Positions 8,232 to 16,726 of a DNA stretch of 53,373 nt are shown here, piece by piece (positions within the stretch are counted from its first letter, which is position 1; each line of letters opens with the position of its first letter). The DNA lies in assembly GCA_018668635.1 (NCBI GenBank), contig JABJCN010000026.1:1-53373 (forward strand), given 5' to 3'. Under the pieces are notes generated by a model, which worked only from the letters and a program-made list of their open reading frames with translations, was not told where the DNA came from and searched no databases. The stretch is from Opitutia bacterium. GTDB taxonomy: Bacteria; Verrucomicrobiota; Verrucomicrobiia; Opitutales; JABJCN01. The translations under genes and the position numbers were made by a program.

Positions 8232-11200
8232 CCTGTATATAGCCCACCGACTCCAGCAAGCCAGCCAGGCGTGCGTCAAACACTTCAGGGGAGCAGTCCT
8301 TGATCACCTTGGAGGCTGAATTGGCCCGGATACGCTCCCAAAGGGCCGAGTCCGTGTAGAGCCGCACGCATTCTTCGGCCAGTGCATTGGCTGAGTCGGC
8401 CACGAGGAGATCCTCTCCAGCCGTCCAATCCAGCTGTTGGGCAATCAGGCTTGTGGATACAACTGGGATGCCCGAAGCTGCCGCTTCGCAGACCTTCTGC
8501 GGAATGCCTGCGGCGTACCTTGTGGGTGCTACGAAGATTCTTGCCTGGTTATAGAGGGGCGCAAGGTCTGGGAGTTCCCCCATGAACTTGATGTCGGGGT
8601 TGTCTAATGCCGCCACTTTGATTTTTAGTTCCGGAACAAGGTTGGTGCCCGCGATGAGGAATTTGCAGCTTGCCTGAAGGGATTGTTGAATCCGGGGAAA
8701 AACTTCTTTGCTGAACCATTGGATGGAATCTGCATTGGGAGATTTCATCAAATGCACGGAACCCACAAACAGGATATCCTGACGTTCTGAAAAAGATGCC
8801 GATCCCAGATTGTTGCCGATGCAGAACCCTATTGTATGGATGTTTTTCACACCGTGCTCCCTGAACTTTCTAGTTTCCAGCGCTGAGACGGAGATGACGG
8901 CGTCACAGTCTTCGGTGAGTTCGATTTCGTCCTGAATCTGAATCCGCTGACGTTCCGGGGTGATTGGGCGTCCTTTTAAGGCTGCCTCCGTGAAATCCCT
9001 CAAGCAGTATAGGGCTTCTGCATCATAGATGAGCTTTGTGTTGGCGAGAACCGAGGGTTTTCCCTTCTGGATTTTCCTTACTGCTTCAAGGTTATGAGGT
9101 CGGCTAGCCAGTATGATATCGTAGTAACTGGCTCTTTCGGTTAGGAATCGCTTCAAATTTTCCCGTCCAAGTCCGGTTGCAACTTCAACGGTCCGTGGAA
9201 TGTCACTATATACTTCATCCCATGGTTCATCAGGATAATTAGTTGGATAAATTGTGACGAAAACTCCCAGATCCAGTAACCGCAGAAGCATGCAATGGGA
9301 TCGTGTGAATCCTGAGCCAAGGTGTTGATGCGGGATCTTGTCTTCGAGAAAGAGAATCTTGAGTTTAGGTATTTCTCTATGCCTATGTGCGATGGAATTT
9401 GTTCCAGAAAATGCTAGCTTACCTGCAAGCCAGTCCTTGTGGGTAACCACAAATTTTTGTCTATTTGTTTTCTGAAGTTTGATTGCGTCTGCACGGTTTG
9501 CTGAGGAAGCAAACTCATGGTGTAGGATTGAGATGCGCGGATCATATATCACTCGGTAACCTGCCTTCCAGACTCGGACGCAGTAATCAACCTCCTCAAA
9601 ATAGGCTGGTTGGTAATTTGAATCAAAACCCTGGAGTGAACAATGGAGGCTTCTTGGAGTCATAAGAAATGCTCCTGAGCAGTAATCCACATCACGTTGG
9701 AACATGAATTCGAAGCTGCTTGGAAATGCGTTACGTCCGTAACCGTGGCAAGAACCGTTGCGGTCAATAAAGCTGCCTGCTTCTTGTAATCGTCCTCCAG
9801 GCAGGACGAGTCGCCCGCCAACTGCACCTGCATCCTTCTCTTTATCGAGAGTTTGAACTCCCAGCCCAATACTATTCCCAATTACAATAGTATCATTATT
9901 AAGAAACAGGAGATATTGGCCAATGGCATACTTGGCACCTTGGTTACATGCGTGGAGGAATCCTTTGTTCTCATTATTGACTACGACTCTAACATTGCCT
10001 GTGAATCGATTGAAGAGCTTCGGAGTTTCATCTGTAGATTCATTATCTATGATGATTATCTCAAAATTTTTGAAGGGTTGGGCGACTAGAGATTGCAAGC
10101 ACTGTAGAGTCAGATCTGCTCGGTTATATAAAACAAGTATTATACTGACTCGGGGTGAAGATGAAACTGGGAATGCCAACTTTCTGTCTTCTGCGAGAAA
10201 TTGCTCGAGTAGGAGCCTTGCAGGTTCTTCCATTGAGACCTTTTCATTTTCTGCAGTGCACACCTCCACTTGTTTCGTAGAACAGCGAGTGACAATGGAC
10301 TTCCGAGACGCATTTTCTTCCAGGGATTTGCTGTCTTCCCCCAGCATTGCGGAAAGCATTGTGCGGGCTTTCCAGTACCACGTGCTTTGGAACCCCTTCA
10401 AGGCTGCATGTGCTTTTTTATAGCGATCCAGCCATGTATTTTTTTCTTCCCAAAGTTGATGTAGTTCAACTGAAAGCTCACTTACTTGGTTGTTTCTATT
10501 AACCAGTTCAGCTTGCAGCTCATTAATATGATTCTCTTTCCGTTGAATATCCTCATTTATTTCAACAATATGCCCTGATTTTTTTGCTAATTCCTTTTCA
10601 ATATTATCAATATTATCAATTTTAGAGGAAATCTCTTTAGTTAAATTGACATTATGTTTTTCCAGTTCAGCACGGGAATGTAGTTCCTGAGAAATCGCCT
10701 GATTTAAAGTCAATCCAGCAACTCTACGCACTTCCGTAGAAAGGGTTTCGTATTCATTACCACTGATTATTTTTTGTAGAAGTTGAAATCTTTCGACTTC
10801 ATTGTCCTGATCAAAAATATTGACCTGTGATTGTTGTAGGTCGTGAATCCGAAATTTACAGAGTACTTCGTCTACAAAGATTACATCGAAATACTGTAGA
10901 ATCCGCAACCAAAGATCTAGGTCTGCAAGTTGGGAGAATTGCGTGTCAAAATGCCCAATCCGATCAATTGCTTTTCGTGAGATTAGCACTGCAGTCGGTT
11001 CACCAATTTTGTTTAGCGGGGTTTCCCATAACCTAGCGTCTCTCAAAAGTTCTTGCCCACTTTGAATCCCAGATAAATTTGTCCATCCGAGGTGAACATT
11101 TTTAATCTGTGAAAGATATCCTTCACTTGATTTTGGCTTCAAGTGATTGATTATATCTCTTTTACAGAAAGCAATGCCTGCATTCGAGTGCGCATTCAAC

Positions 11201-11532
11201 TGTTTCACCATCTTACTGATACAGTCTGGATGCAGGCAATCATCTTGGAACAGGAACTTGATATAATCCCCGGTTGATTCCTTTATGCAGAAATTCCAGT
11301 TACTGGGAAGCCCTTGTCTTATGTTAGACTCTATTACTCTACATGAAGCGACTGGTTGCGTATTAATGAATTCGTTTACGATCGCAACAGTCTGATCTGT
11401 TGAGCAATCATCACAAAATATAATCTCAAGATTAGGATAATCCTGTTGCTCTATGGATTCCAGTGTCTCCGGAAGGAATTTTGTTCCGTTGAATGTGGGA
11501 ACGCATAAGCTGACTTTTGGTAGAGGTGCCAT
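8221..11532 (-). CDS. Three-domain glycosyltransferase fusion: GT2 - coiled coil - GT2 - GT4
   Basis: A 1103-residue cytosolic enzyme. Residues about 4-240 are a GT2 domain (VSLCVPTFNG, SIEQQDYPNL, FCDDCSTDQT, LFQDDCLHP). Residues about 284-375 form a long charged heptad coiled coil. Residues about 460-690 are a second GT2 (VSIILVLYNR, IIDNESTDET, FLNNDTIVIG, DYCVRVWKAGY). From about 723 to the end lies a GT4 domain (FVGSVHLMKSPNAD, FMGELPDLAPLY, GIPQKVCEAAASGIPVV). One polypeptide could thus add several sugars, with the coiled coil as spacer or oligomerisation arm. Base composition differs sharply along the gene (see findings). It converges on the PhyH gene and diverges from the GT2 at 11637. 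Acceptors are unknown. Confidence 0.88.
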   Translation of the reverse strand: MAPLPKVSLCVPTFNGTKFLPETLESIEQQDYPNLEIIFCDDCSTDQTVAIVNEFINTQPVASCRVIESNIRQGLPSNWNFCIKESTGDYIKFLFQDDCLHPDCISKMVKQLNAHSNAGIAFCKRDIINHLKPKSSEGYLSQIKNVHLGWTNLSGIQSGQELLRDARLWETPLNKIGEPTAVLISRKAIDRIGHFDTQFSQLADLDLWLRILQYFDVIFVDEVLCKFRIHDLQQSQVNIFDQDNEVERFQLLQKIISGNEYETLSTEVRRVAGLTLNQAISQELHSRAELEKHNVNLTKEISSKIDNIDNIEKELAKKSGHIVEINEDIQRKENHINELQAELVNRNNQVSELSVELHQLWEEKNTWLDRYKKAHAALKGFQSTWYWKARTMLSAMLGEDSKSLEENASRKSIVTRCSTKQVEVCTAENEKVSMEEPARLLLEQFLAEDRKLAFPVSSSPRVSIILVLYNRADLTLQCLQSLVAQPFKNFEIIIIDNESTDETPKLFNRFTGNVRVVVNNENKGFLHACNQGAKYAIGQYLLFLNNDTIVIGNSIGLGVQTLDKEKDAGAVGGRLVLPGGRLQEAGSFIDRNGSCHGYGRNAFPSSFEFMFQRDVDYCSGAFLMTPRSLHCSLQGFDSNYQPAYFEEVDYCVRVWKAGYRVIYDPRISILHHEFASSANRADAIKLQKTNRQKFVVTHKDWLAGKLAFSGTNSIAHRHREIPKLKILFLEDKIPHQHLGSGFTRSHCMLLRLLDLGVFVTIYPTNYPDEPWDEVYSDIPRTVEVATGLGRENLKRFLTERASYYDIILASRPHNLEAVRKIQKGKPSVLANTKLIYDAEALYCLRDFTEAALKGRPITPERQRIQIQDEIELTEDCDAVISVSALETRKFREHGVKNIHTIGFCIGNNLGSASFSERQDILFVGSVHLMKSPNADSIQWFSKEVFPRIQQSLQASCKFLIAGTNLVPELKIKVAALDNPDIKFMGELPDLAPLYNQARIFVAPTRYAAGIPQKVCEAAASGIPVVSTSLIAQQLDWTAGEDLLVADSANALAEECVRLYTDSALWERIRANSASKVIKDCSPEVFDARLAGLLESVGYIQATS

Positions 11533-11636
11533 TATTACTGTTATGATATTTCAGAAATAATTATCGCGAATTGCGTATTGCCTTTTTTGCACATGCCAAG
11601 TGAAAACCTTCTCAGTCTAGATTAAGCTTTTGAAAT

Positions 11637-12524
11637 ATGGCAGATGACGCTCCTATCGCTCCCGGGTCAGTTTCGCTGGTCCTCCCTGCATACAATGGCT
11701 TGGAGTTCACTAAAGGGTTTCTGGATTCCTTGAGAGAATTTTCCTTCTATGGACTGGAATTATTATTAGTTAATGATGCTAGCAATGATGGAACACGAGA
11801 ATATTTGACTGAATTGGAGTTTCCTGGAATCAGGATTATGCATAATCCGGTCAATATTGGATATGCCTCTTCTGCTAATTTGGGCGCGTCGATGACCACT
11901 GGTGAGTTTGTTTGCTTTCTGAATAACGATCTTGTGCTGTCAAAAGAATGGTTGGGTCCAATGTTGCATGGTTTGCAATCATTGCCTGATGCAGGAATAG
12001 TAGGATGTGTGCAACGAAATCCTGCCACTGACTTAGTGGACCATGCAGGTATGTTTTTTGACTTGGAGGGATATCCTCGGCATGCGGGACATAAATTTAG
12101 AAATGTCTCGAAAGAGATTTTTACAGAGTGGCGTGCTGTTACTGCGGCTTGTTTTGTGATTCGCCGTGATGTATTTATGGCTCATGATGGATTTGATATC
12201 TCCTTTCGCAATGGTTTTGAGGATGTTGATTTATGCATGCGTTTGGGGGAGAAGGGATTTCGGCATTATGTTGCTAATGAAAGCCAGATATTCCATCATG
12301 TCAGTCAATCCCCTGGAAGAAAATTACATGAAAGCCGAAATGCGCAAATTTTCTTGGAGCGCTGGGGGCACATAACGCGAAAGTATGGCCTGGAGCAATG
12401 GCCAAGAGAATATTTGCGAATTTGTAGAAATCGTCCAGCGAAGTTCCGCCCTTTCAAATTTGTTTTGGCGCTTTGGTGCCTCTTGATGTATCGTAGAAAA
12501 TGTTCAACCCGCACTGCCTCTTAA
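11637..12524 (+). CDS. Glycosyltransferase family 2
   Basis: A 295-residue GT2 of the rhamnosyltransferase-like group. Motifs in order: VSLVLPAYNGLEF (nucleotide-binding strand), LLVNDASNDGT, NIGYASSANLGA, the metal motif FLNNDLVLS, then FEDVDLCMRLGEKGF near residue 198, which holds the predicted catalytic base, and IFHHVSQSPG. It is closely similar in layout to the second GT2 domain of the fusion protein encoded divergently 104 bases away, suggesting a shared ancestry or pathway. The ATG at 11637 has no Shine-Dalgarno. The protease gene begins 11 bases after its stop. Confidence 0.87.
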   Translation: MADDAPIAPGSVSLVLPAYNGLEFTKGFLDSLREFSFYGLELLLVNDASNDGTREYLTELEFPGIRIMHNPVNIGYASSANLGASMTTGEFVCFLNNDLVLSKEWLGPMLHGLQSLPDAGIVGCVQRNPATDLVDHAGMFFDLEGYPRHAGHKFRNVSKEIFTEWRAVTAACFVIRRDVFMAHDGFDISFRNGFEDVDLCMRLGEKGFRHYVANESQIFHHVSQSPGRKLHESRNAQIFLERWGHITRKYGLEQWPREYLRICRNRPAKFRPFKFVLALWCLLMYRRKCSTRTAS

Positions 12525-12535
12525 TTACAAATCTT

Positions 12536-13849
12536 ATGGTTATATTTCGCTGTTGGGTAATCAAATATTTTTGCTGCCTTTTATTTCCAATTTTTCCATT
12601 AGCTCTTTCAGGACAGGATTGGGAAAAATCAGTTTACATTATTGAGACTGATTCGGGGCAGGGCTCGGGGTTCTTGGTAGAGGATAGAGAATATTGTTTC
12701 CTGATGACCAATGCTCATGTTTTGGCGGGGGCCAAAGAGATTAAGGCGATAGATGTCCAGGGTGAACAGTTGCCATTAACCCCTTTTATTCAAGTGGCCG
12801 ACGACGGTCGTGATTTGGTTCGAATCCCTGTCCGAGCCAGAAATGGCCTTTCGGTTGCTTCAAACGCACACTTTGGGGAACCCATTATTGTCCTGGGCAA
12901 TAGCGGCGGGGCTCGAATGGTAACACATTCACGTGGTAAAATCCTCGCAGTTGGACCGGACCGGATTGAAGTGTCTGCTGCTTTTATACCGGGGAACAGT
13001 GGAGGCCCTGTTTTAAATGCGAAAAATCAGGTTGTTGGTGTGGCCACCTATGTCTTTAGAGATGCAGTTCCTGACTGGGTCGCCCAAAATACTCGTTATG
13101 CTCAAACTCGCCGGGTGGCCCTTCGCATTAATGGAATAAAGTGGAGGCATATGAATTGGTTTGATTTTCAACAGGAGGGAGAACTTGTGACTAAGCACCA
13201 GAAATTCTTTGAGGATAGCGTTCAGCGCTTGAACCGCGCATTTGCAACACGGGATATGGAATCTGTATTACGTGAAAAACAGGGGATCCGAGGATTTCTT
13301 GGCAGTTTCCAGAGAGATTTCAACAATCTGCGTGTCGCCTACCTTAAAAAGGATTTAGAAGAAGTTTCTGAGGGCTGGCAGGACCTTTGGGGCTTTCTTG
13401 ACAAGAATTTCCCCGGTTCTCCACGATCCGGTGCTGGTGGCCAGTCATTTACACGCGCCCCTCGTGGAGGGCAGTGGCCCAAAGTGGATATTGACCGTGC
13501 AGAGGCTTATCTTAAAGAGAAGGCGGTTCGGGACCGGGAGCGGGCTGGGGCCATTGAAGCAAATATTCGCAAGGGATTGGAGACAGGAAAAGTAAACAAT
13601 TTGCCTTTCAAGAAGGCCTTGGCCATGGTGGATTACAAGACGCAGAAGAAGTACGAGAAGATAGCGAAGCAAGTGGCCAGAGAGCTGGATACATCCTATT
13701 CTGAGGCGTTGCAGGTTTATCGGGAATCCTCGCGCGAGGGGATTGAAATTCTAAAGCAGAGACTGATTTTGGAGGAATGTATGGGTTATGTTGATCGGGC
13801 TTTGGCAACACGATCCCAATTGCATACTTTGAAAGTCCCTGGTTTTTAG
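12536..13849 (+). CDS. Exported trypsin-like serine protease with helical C-terminal region
   Basis: A 437-residue protein. Residues 1-25 form a signal peptide or N-terminal membrane segment with a Cys/Phe-rich core ending PLALS. A trypsin-like (S1C/HtrA-like) domain follows, with a complete triad: His61 in TNAHVL, Asp93 in GRDLVRI and Ser155 in PGNSGGPVL. No PDZ domain is seen. Instead about 230 charged, mostly helical residues follow, with a short Gly/Pro-rich break near GSPRSGAGGQS. ATG at 12536 is preferred to 12500, which would overlap the GT2. A periplasmic regulatory or quality-control protease is inferred; the role of the helical tail is unknown. Confidence 0.8.
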   Translation: MVIFRCWVIKYFCCLLFPIFPLALSGQDWEKSVYIIETDSGQGSGFLVEDREYCFLMTNAHVLAGAKEIKAIDVQGEQLPLTPFIQVADDGRDLVRIPVRARNGLSVASNAHFGEPIIVLGNSGGARMVTHSRGKILAVGPDRIEVSAAFIPGNSGGPVLNAKNQVVGVATYVFRDAVPDWVAQNTRYAQTRRVALRINGIKWRHMNWFDFQQEGELVTKHQKFFEDSVQRLNRAFATRDMESVLREKQGIRGFLGSFQRDFNNLRVAYLKKDLEEVSEGWQDLWGFLDKNFPGSPRSGAGGQSFTRAPRGGQWPKVDIDRAEAYLKEKAVRDRERAGAIEANIRKGLETGKVNNLPFKKALAMVDYKTQKKYEKIAKQVARELDTSYSEALQVYRESSREGIEILKQRLILEECMGYVDRALATRSQLHTLKVPGF

Positions 13850-13863
13850 AGACTTCTCAAAAA

Positions 13864-13937
13864 TGGCAGTCCGGCAGGGACTCGAACCCCGACTAGCTGA
13901 ACCAAAATCAGCGGTGCTACCATTACACCACCGGACT
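13864..13937 (-). tRNA. tRNA-Gln(UUG)
   Basis: Reading the minus strand, a cloverleaf of 71 nucleotides plus encoded CCA (13864-13866) can be drawn. The acceptor stem AGTCCGG pairs with CCGGACT, the discriminator base is G73, the D arm contains GTGTAATGGTAGCAC, the anticodon stem GCTGA/TCAGC closes a seven-base loop with anticodon TTG, and the T arm contains GGTTCGAGTCC. G73 and the UUG anticodon identify glutamine. It lies opposite in strand to the genes around it and stands alone. Confidence 0.95.
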
Positions 13938-13954
13938 ATTAATTACTAATTAAT
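13938..13954. promoter_or_regulatory. 17-base AT-rich perfect palindrome abutting tRNA-Gln
   Basis: ATTAATTA and TAATTAAT flank a central C, forming a perfect inverted repeat directly against the 5' end of the mature tRNA (minus strand). It lies where the tRNA-Gln promoter or leader is expected and may be part of that promoter or an operator. It is not followed by a T-run in either direction. AT-rich palindromes can arise by chance. Confidence 0.3.
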
Positions 13955-14071
13955 TCCTCTTCATTGGATGCGAACACTCCGTCTCGCGTCAAGTTTGGAA
14001 ACGGAAAAAATCACTCTTTGGCATTCGTGGAGTTGACGGTTCAATGATTTTAATTCAAATCAACAAACTTA

Positions 14072-14812
14072 ATGGAAAATCCTTCAGGTGAAATTGGGAC
14101 CGGAAAATATAGCCGGATTGTACTTAAACTCAGTGGCGAAGTTCTTCGCAACCCTCACACCGGGGATCCTATTTGTTCGGAAGTACTTGAAAAGGTTTGT
14201 ATGGAAATCAAGTCTCTTCAGGCAATGGGGGTTCAGGTGGGTGTCGTGCTCGGCGGTGGAAATATATTTCGTGGGCTAAAGGGTGCACAAAATCATGGTG
14301 TCGATCGAACTACGGGCGATTCAATGGGAATGCTGGCTACTGTAATTAACGGTCTGGCTGTGATGGATTGTCTTGAAAAAATGGGGGTGGTTGTACGGGT
14401 GCAGACTGCAATTCCGATGGATAAATTGGCTGAACCTTTCATTCAGCGACGTGCAGTCCGCCATCTGGAGAAGGGGCGCGTTGTGATATTCGTTGCTGGA
14501 ACCGGCAACCCATTTTTTTCCACTGATACCACTGCGGCTTTGCGAGGCAGTGAAATTGATGCGGATATTATTCTCAAGGCAACCAAGGTTGACGGAGTCT
14601 ACGATAAGGATCCGGAACTATTTCCTGATGCAGTCAAATTTGATGAAATTCCTTACATGGAGGCTTTGGAAAAACGTCTTAACATAATGGATTCTACTGC
14701 TTTTTCCCTTTGTATGGATAGTGAGATTCCAATTCTGGTTTTCAATATGCAGGAACCGGGTAGTATCCTGCGCGCCGTCCGTGGTGAGAGCATCGGAACA
14801 CTGATTCGGTGA
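14072..14812 (+). CDS. pyrH: UMP kinase
   Basis: A 246-residue amino-acid-kinase-family enzyme phosphorylating UMP to UDP with ATP in pyrimidine nucleotide synthesis; active as a cytosolic hexamer in bacteria. Characteristic segments are [11 protein letters not shown] (N-terminal strand and Lys), [11 protein letters not shown], the UMP-binding [30 protein letters not shown] and [13 protein letters not shown]. Length agrees with the family. The ATG at 14072 lacks a Shine-Dalgarno. frr follows 111 bases downstream, the common bacterial pairing, but the usual partners rpsB and tsf lie about 10 kb further right. Confidence 0.97.
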   Translation: MENPSGEIGTGKYSRIVLKLSGEVLRNPHTGDPICSEVLEKVCMEIKSLQAMGVQVGVVLGGGNIFRGLKGAQNHGVDRTTGDSMGMLATVINGLAVMDCLEKMGVVVRVQTAIPMDKLAEPFIQRRAVRHLEKGRVVIFVAGTGNPFFSTDTTAALRGSEIDADIILKATKVDGVYDKDPELFPDAVKFDEIPYMEALEKRLNIMDSTAFSLCMDSEIPILVFNMQEPGSILRAVRGESIGTLIR

Positions 14813-14923
14813 CTTTTGTTACTTGATTGACCCTCATGCAAAACACTGACTATTGTATTTTTAAGCTCTCCTTTCGCTGTTATCCGTTCAAATTTTTCTA
14901 AATTCTTTACCACCTGATACGCT

Positions 14924-15490
14924 ATGGATTCTGATTCTATCTTTGATAAACTTTCTGCTGACATGGGGAAGGCAGTAGACCATGTCCTCCATGAATTTAC
15001 CAATCTTCACACCGGAAAAGCTTCTCCGGCAATGGTTGAAAATATGACTATATTTGTTGAATCATATGGATCATCAATGCCTCTGCGAGATATCGCTGCA
15101 ATCTCGTCACCAGACCCAAGAACTATAGTGATTCAGCCTTGGGATAAGAGCGTAGTCAAAGATATAGAAAAGGCCATCCAATCTGCCAACTTAGGAATAA
15201 ACCCTGTAACGGATAGTGGGATTGTTCGTCTGCCAATCCCTGAGTTAAGTGGAGAACGTCGCAATGAACTTGCCAAGGTTGCCCAGAAAATGGCTGAAGA
15301 TGGCCGTGTTCGCGTGCGCTCGGCTAGACGTGATGCCATGGATGCTAACAAGTTACTTCACAAGGACGGCGAGATTTCTGAAGACGATTCCAAACGTAAT
15401 GAAAAGGATATCCAGGGTGAAACAGATAAATATATCACTCAAATTAATACCCATCTTTCCGAAAAGGAAAAGGAACTGACAATTGTCTAA
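14924..15490 (+). CDS. frr: Ribosome recycling factor
   Basis: A 188-residue factor that, with EF-G, splits post-termination ribosomes. The family pattern is clear: MGKAVDHVLHEF, TGKASPAMVENM, the hinge and tip region PDPRTIVIQPWDKS, and the C-terminal helix with AEDGRVRVRSARRDA and KDGEISEDD. Length is normal (about 185). It follows pyrH in the same orientation and precedes proB by 66 bases, so the three may be co-transcribed. The start ATG has no Shine-Dalgarno upstream. Confidence 0.97.
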   Translation: MDSDSIFDKLSADMGKAVDHVLHEFTNLHTGKASPAMVENMTIFVESYGSSMPLRDIAAISSPDPRTIVIQPWDKSVVKDIEKAIQSANLGINPVTDSGIVRLPIPELSGERRNELAKVAQKMAEDGRVRVRSARRDAMDANKLLHKDGEISEDDSKRNEKDIQGETDKYITQINTHLSEKEKELTIV

Positions 15491-15556
15491 CCTAAATCCT
15501 TTGTGGTTTCTTTCAAAACGGTTGAAGGGGAGGATTGTACCATCAAATAAAATAAG

Positions 15557-16660
15557 ATGTCCGGGGAAGAGCCCAAGAGAGTGGTACTCAAATTGGGTAC
15601 GGGTGTAATTTCTTTGGACGTAGGCCGTTTAAACGAACAGCGGATTGATCAGCTTTGTCAGAAGGTTGCTAAATGGAAGCGAGAGGGTTACGAGCCTCTT
15701 CTTGTGAGTTCTGGAGCAGTAGGGTTGGGTATGGGGTTACTTGGGTTTGACCAACGCCCTGCAGATATGGCTACCTTACAGGCTTGTGCCGCAGTTGGCC
15801 AGTCCCAGCTGATCGAGATTTGGCAGCGTGCTTTTTCCCAACATGGGCTAAAGATTGCCCAAGTGCTTTTAACGCGCGAGGATTTACGTTCCAGAGAAAG
15901 ACATTTGGGTGTTCGAGCCACGTTAGATAAACTTCTTTCGCATGGAGTGGTGCCTATTATTAATGAAAATGACACAGTGAGCAACGAGGAGATCAAGTTC
16001 GGTGATAATGATGTCTTATCTGCGCTTGTTGCTTCGTTGGTTAAAGCAGAGAGGTTGGTAATTCTTACGACTGTTATGGGGCTCATTGACTTTGAAGGTA
16101 GTGGGAATTTGGTGTCGGTCGTTGAAAATATTACTCCATCAATTGAAGCAATGGCAGGAGGGACGCGGAGTGTTACCGCTGTCGGCGGTATGATTAGCAA
16201 GATTGAGGCCGCTAAGGTTGCTTGTCATTCTGGTTGTGGTGTTTTCATTATCGATGGACGTAATCCTGAGAACTTGGATTGTCTGCTTGCCGGACAAAAT
16301 CCTGGAACATTTTTTGTGCCTGCGACTGATGATCTAAAATCTCGCAAGCGTTGGTTAGCTTTTTTTCAAAAACCTCAAGGGATGCTAATTGTTGATGCTG
16401 GTGCGCGTGAAGCTGTACTATCGCAAGGTGGAAGCCTTTTGGCGAAGGGGATTATTGATCTACAGGAATTATTCGATCGAGGGGCTATGGTTTATATCTC
16501 CGGACCGGATGGAAATGCTTTTGCCCGTGGTATTTGTCAGTTTTCCAGTTCTGAGGTTCGCGAATTGATGGGGATGGATAATACTATTGTACAGAAAAAG
16601 TTTCCAAGCGTTGGAAAGGGCGAGATTGTTCACCGGGATAGCCTTGTTCTCCTCCATTGA
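15557..16660 (+). CDS. proB: Glutamate 5-kinase (with C-terminal PUA domain)
   Basis: A 367-residue enzyme catalysing the first step of proline synthesis, L-glutamate plus ATP to gamma-glutamyl phosphate. The amino-acid-kinase domain shows VVLKLGTGVIS, LLVSSGAVGLGMG, INENDTVSNEEIKFGDND (glutamate/ATP site) and VGGMISKIEAA. The C-terminal 90 residues form a PUA domain (DAGAREAVLSQGGSLLAKGI, FARGICQFSS), as in the long bacterial form that is usually feedback-inhibited by proline. proA is not adjacent. It lies downstream of frr on the same strand, with the helicase gene next. Confidence 0.95.
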   Translation: MSGEEPKRVVLKLGTGVISLDVGRLNEQRIDQLCQKVAKWKREGYEPLLVSSGAVGLGMGLLGFDQRPADMATLQACAAVGQSQLIEIWQRAFSQHGLKIAQVLLTREDLRSRERHLGVRATLDKLLSHGVVPIINENDTVSNEEIKFGDNDVLSALVASLVKAERLVILTTVMGLIDFEGSGNLVSVVENITPSIEAMAGGTRSVTAVGGMISKIEAAKVACHSGCGVFIIDGRNPENLDCLLAGQNPGTFFVPATDDLKSRKRWLAFFQKPQGMLIVDAGAREAVLSQGGSLLAKGIIDLQELFDRGAMVYISGPDGNAFARGICQFSSSEVRELMGMDNTIVQKKFPSVGKGEIVHRDSLVLLH

Positions 16661-16726
16661 AATCTTTCCCACTTTTGCTATTTTTTTCTTTTGCCCGGCA
16701 AGGGTTTCCTTTTGTCTCTTCAGCTT

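Noticed and set aside
9923-10423. 166-codon plus-strand ORF
   Set aside because: Antisense to the second GT2 domain of the fusion glycosyltransferase, with no recognisable content.
13864-13954. tRNA-Gln with adjacent palindrome as an integration (att) site
   Set aside because: No integrase, no second copy of the tRNA end and no mobile-element genes were seen nearby; flanking genes are chromosomal core genes.
15688-16200. 170-codon minus-strand ORF
   Set aside because: Antisense to conserved proB sequence; Ser/Pro-rich shadow.
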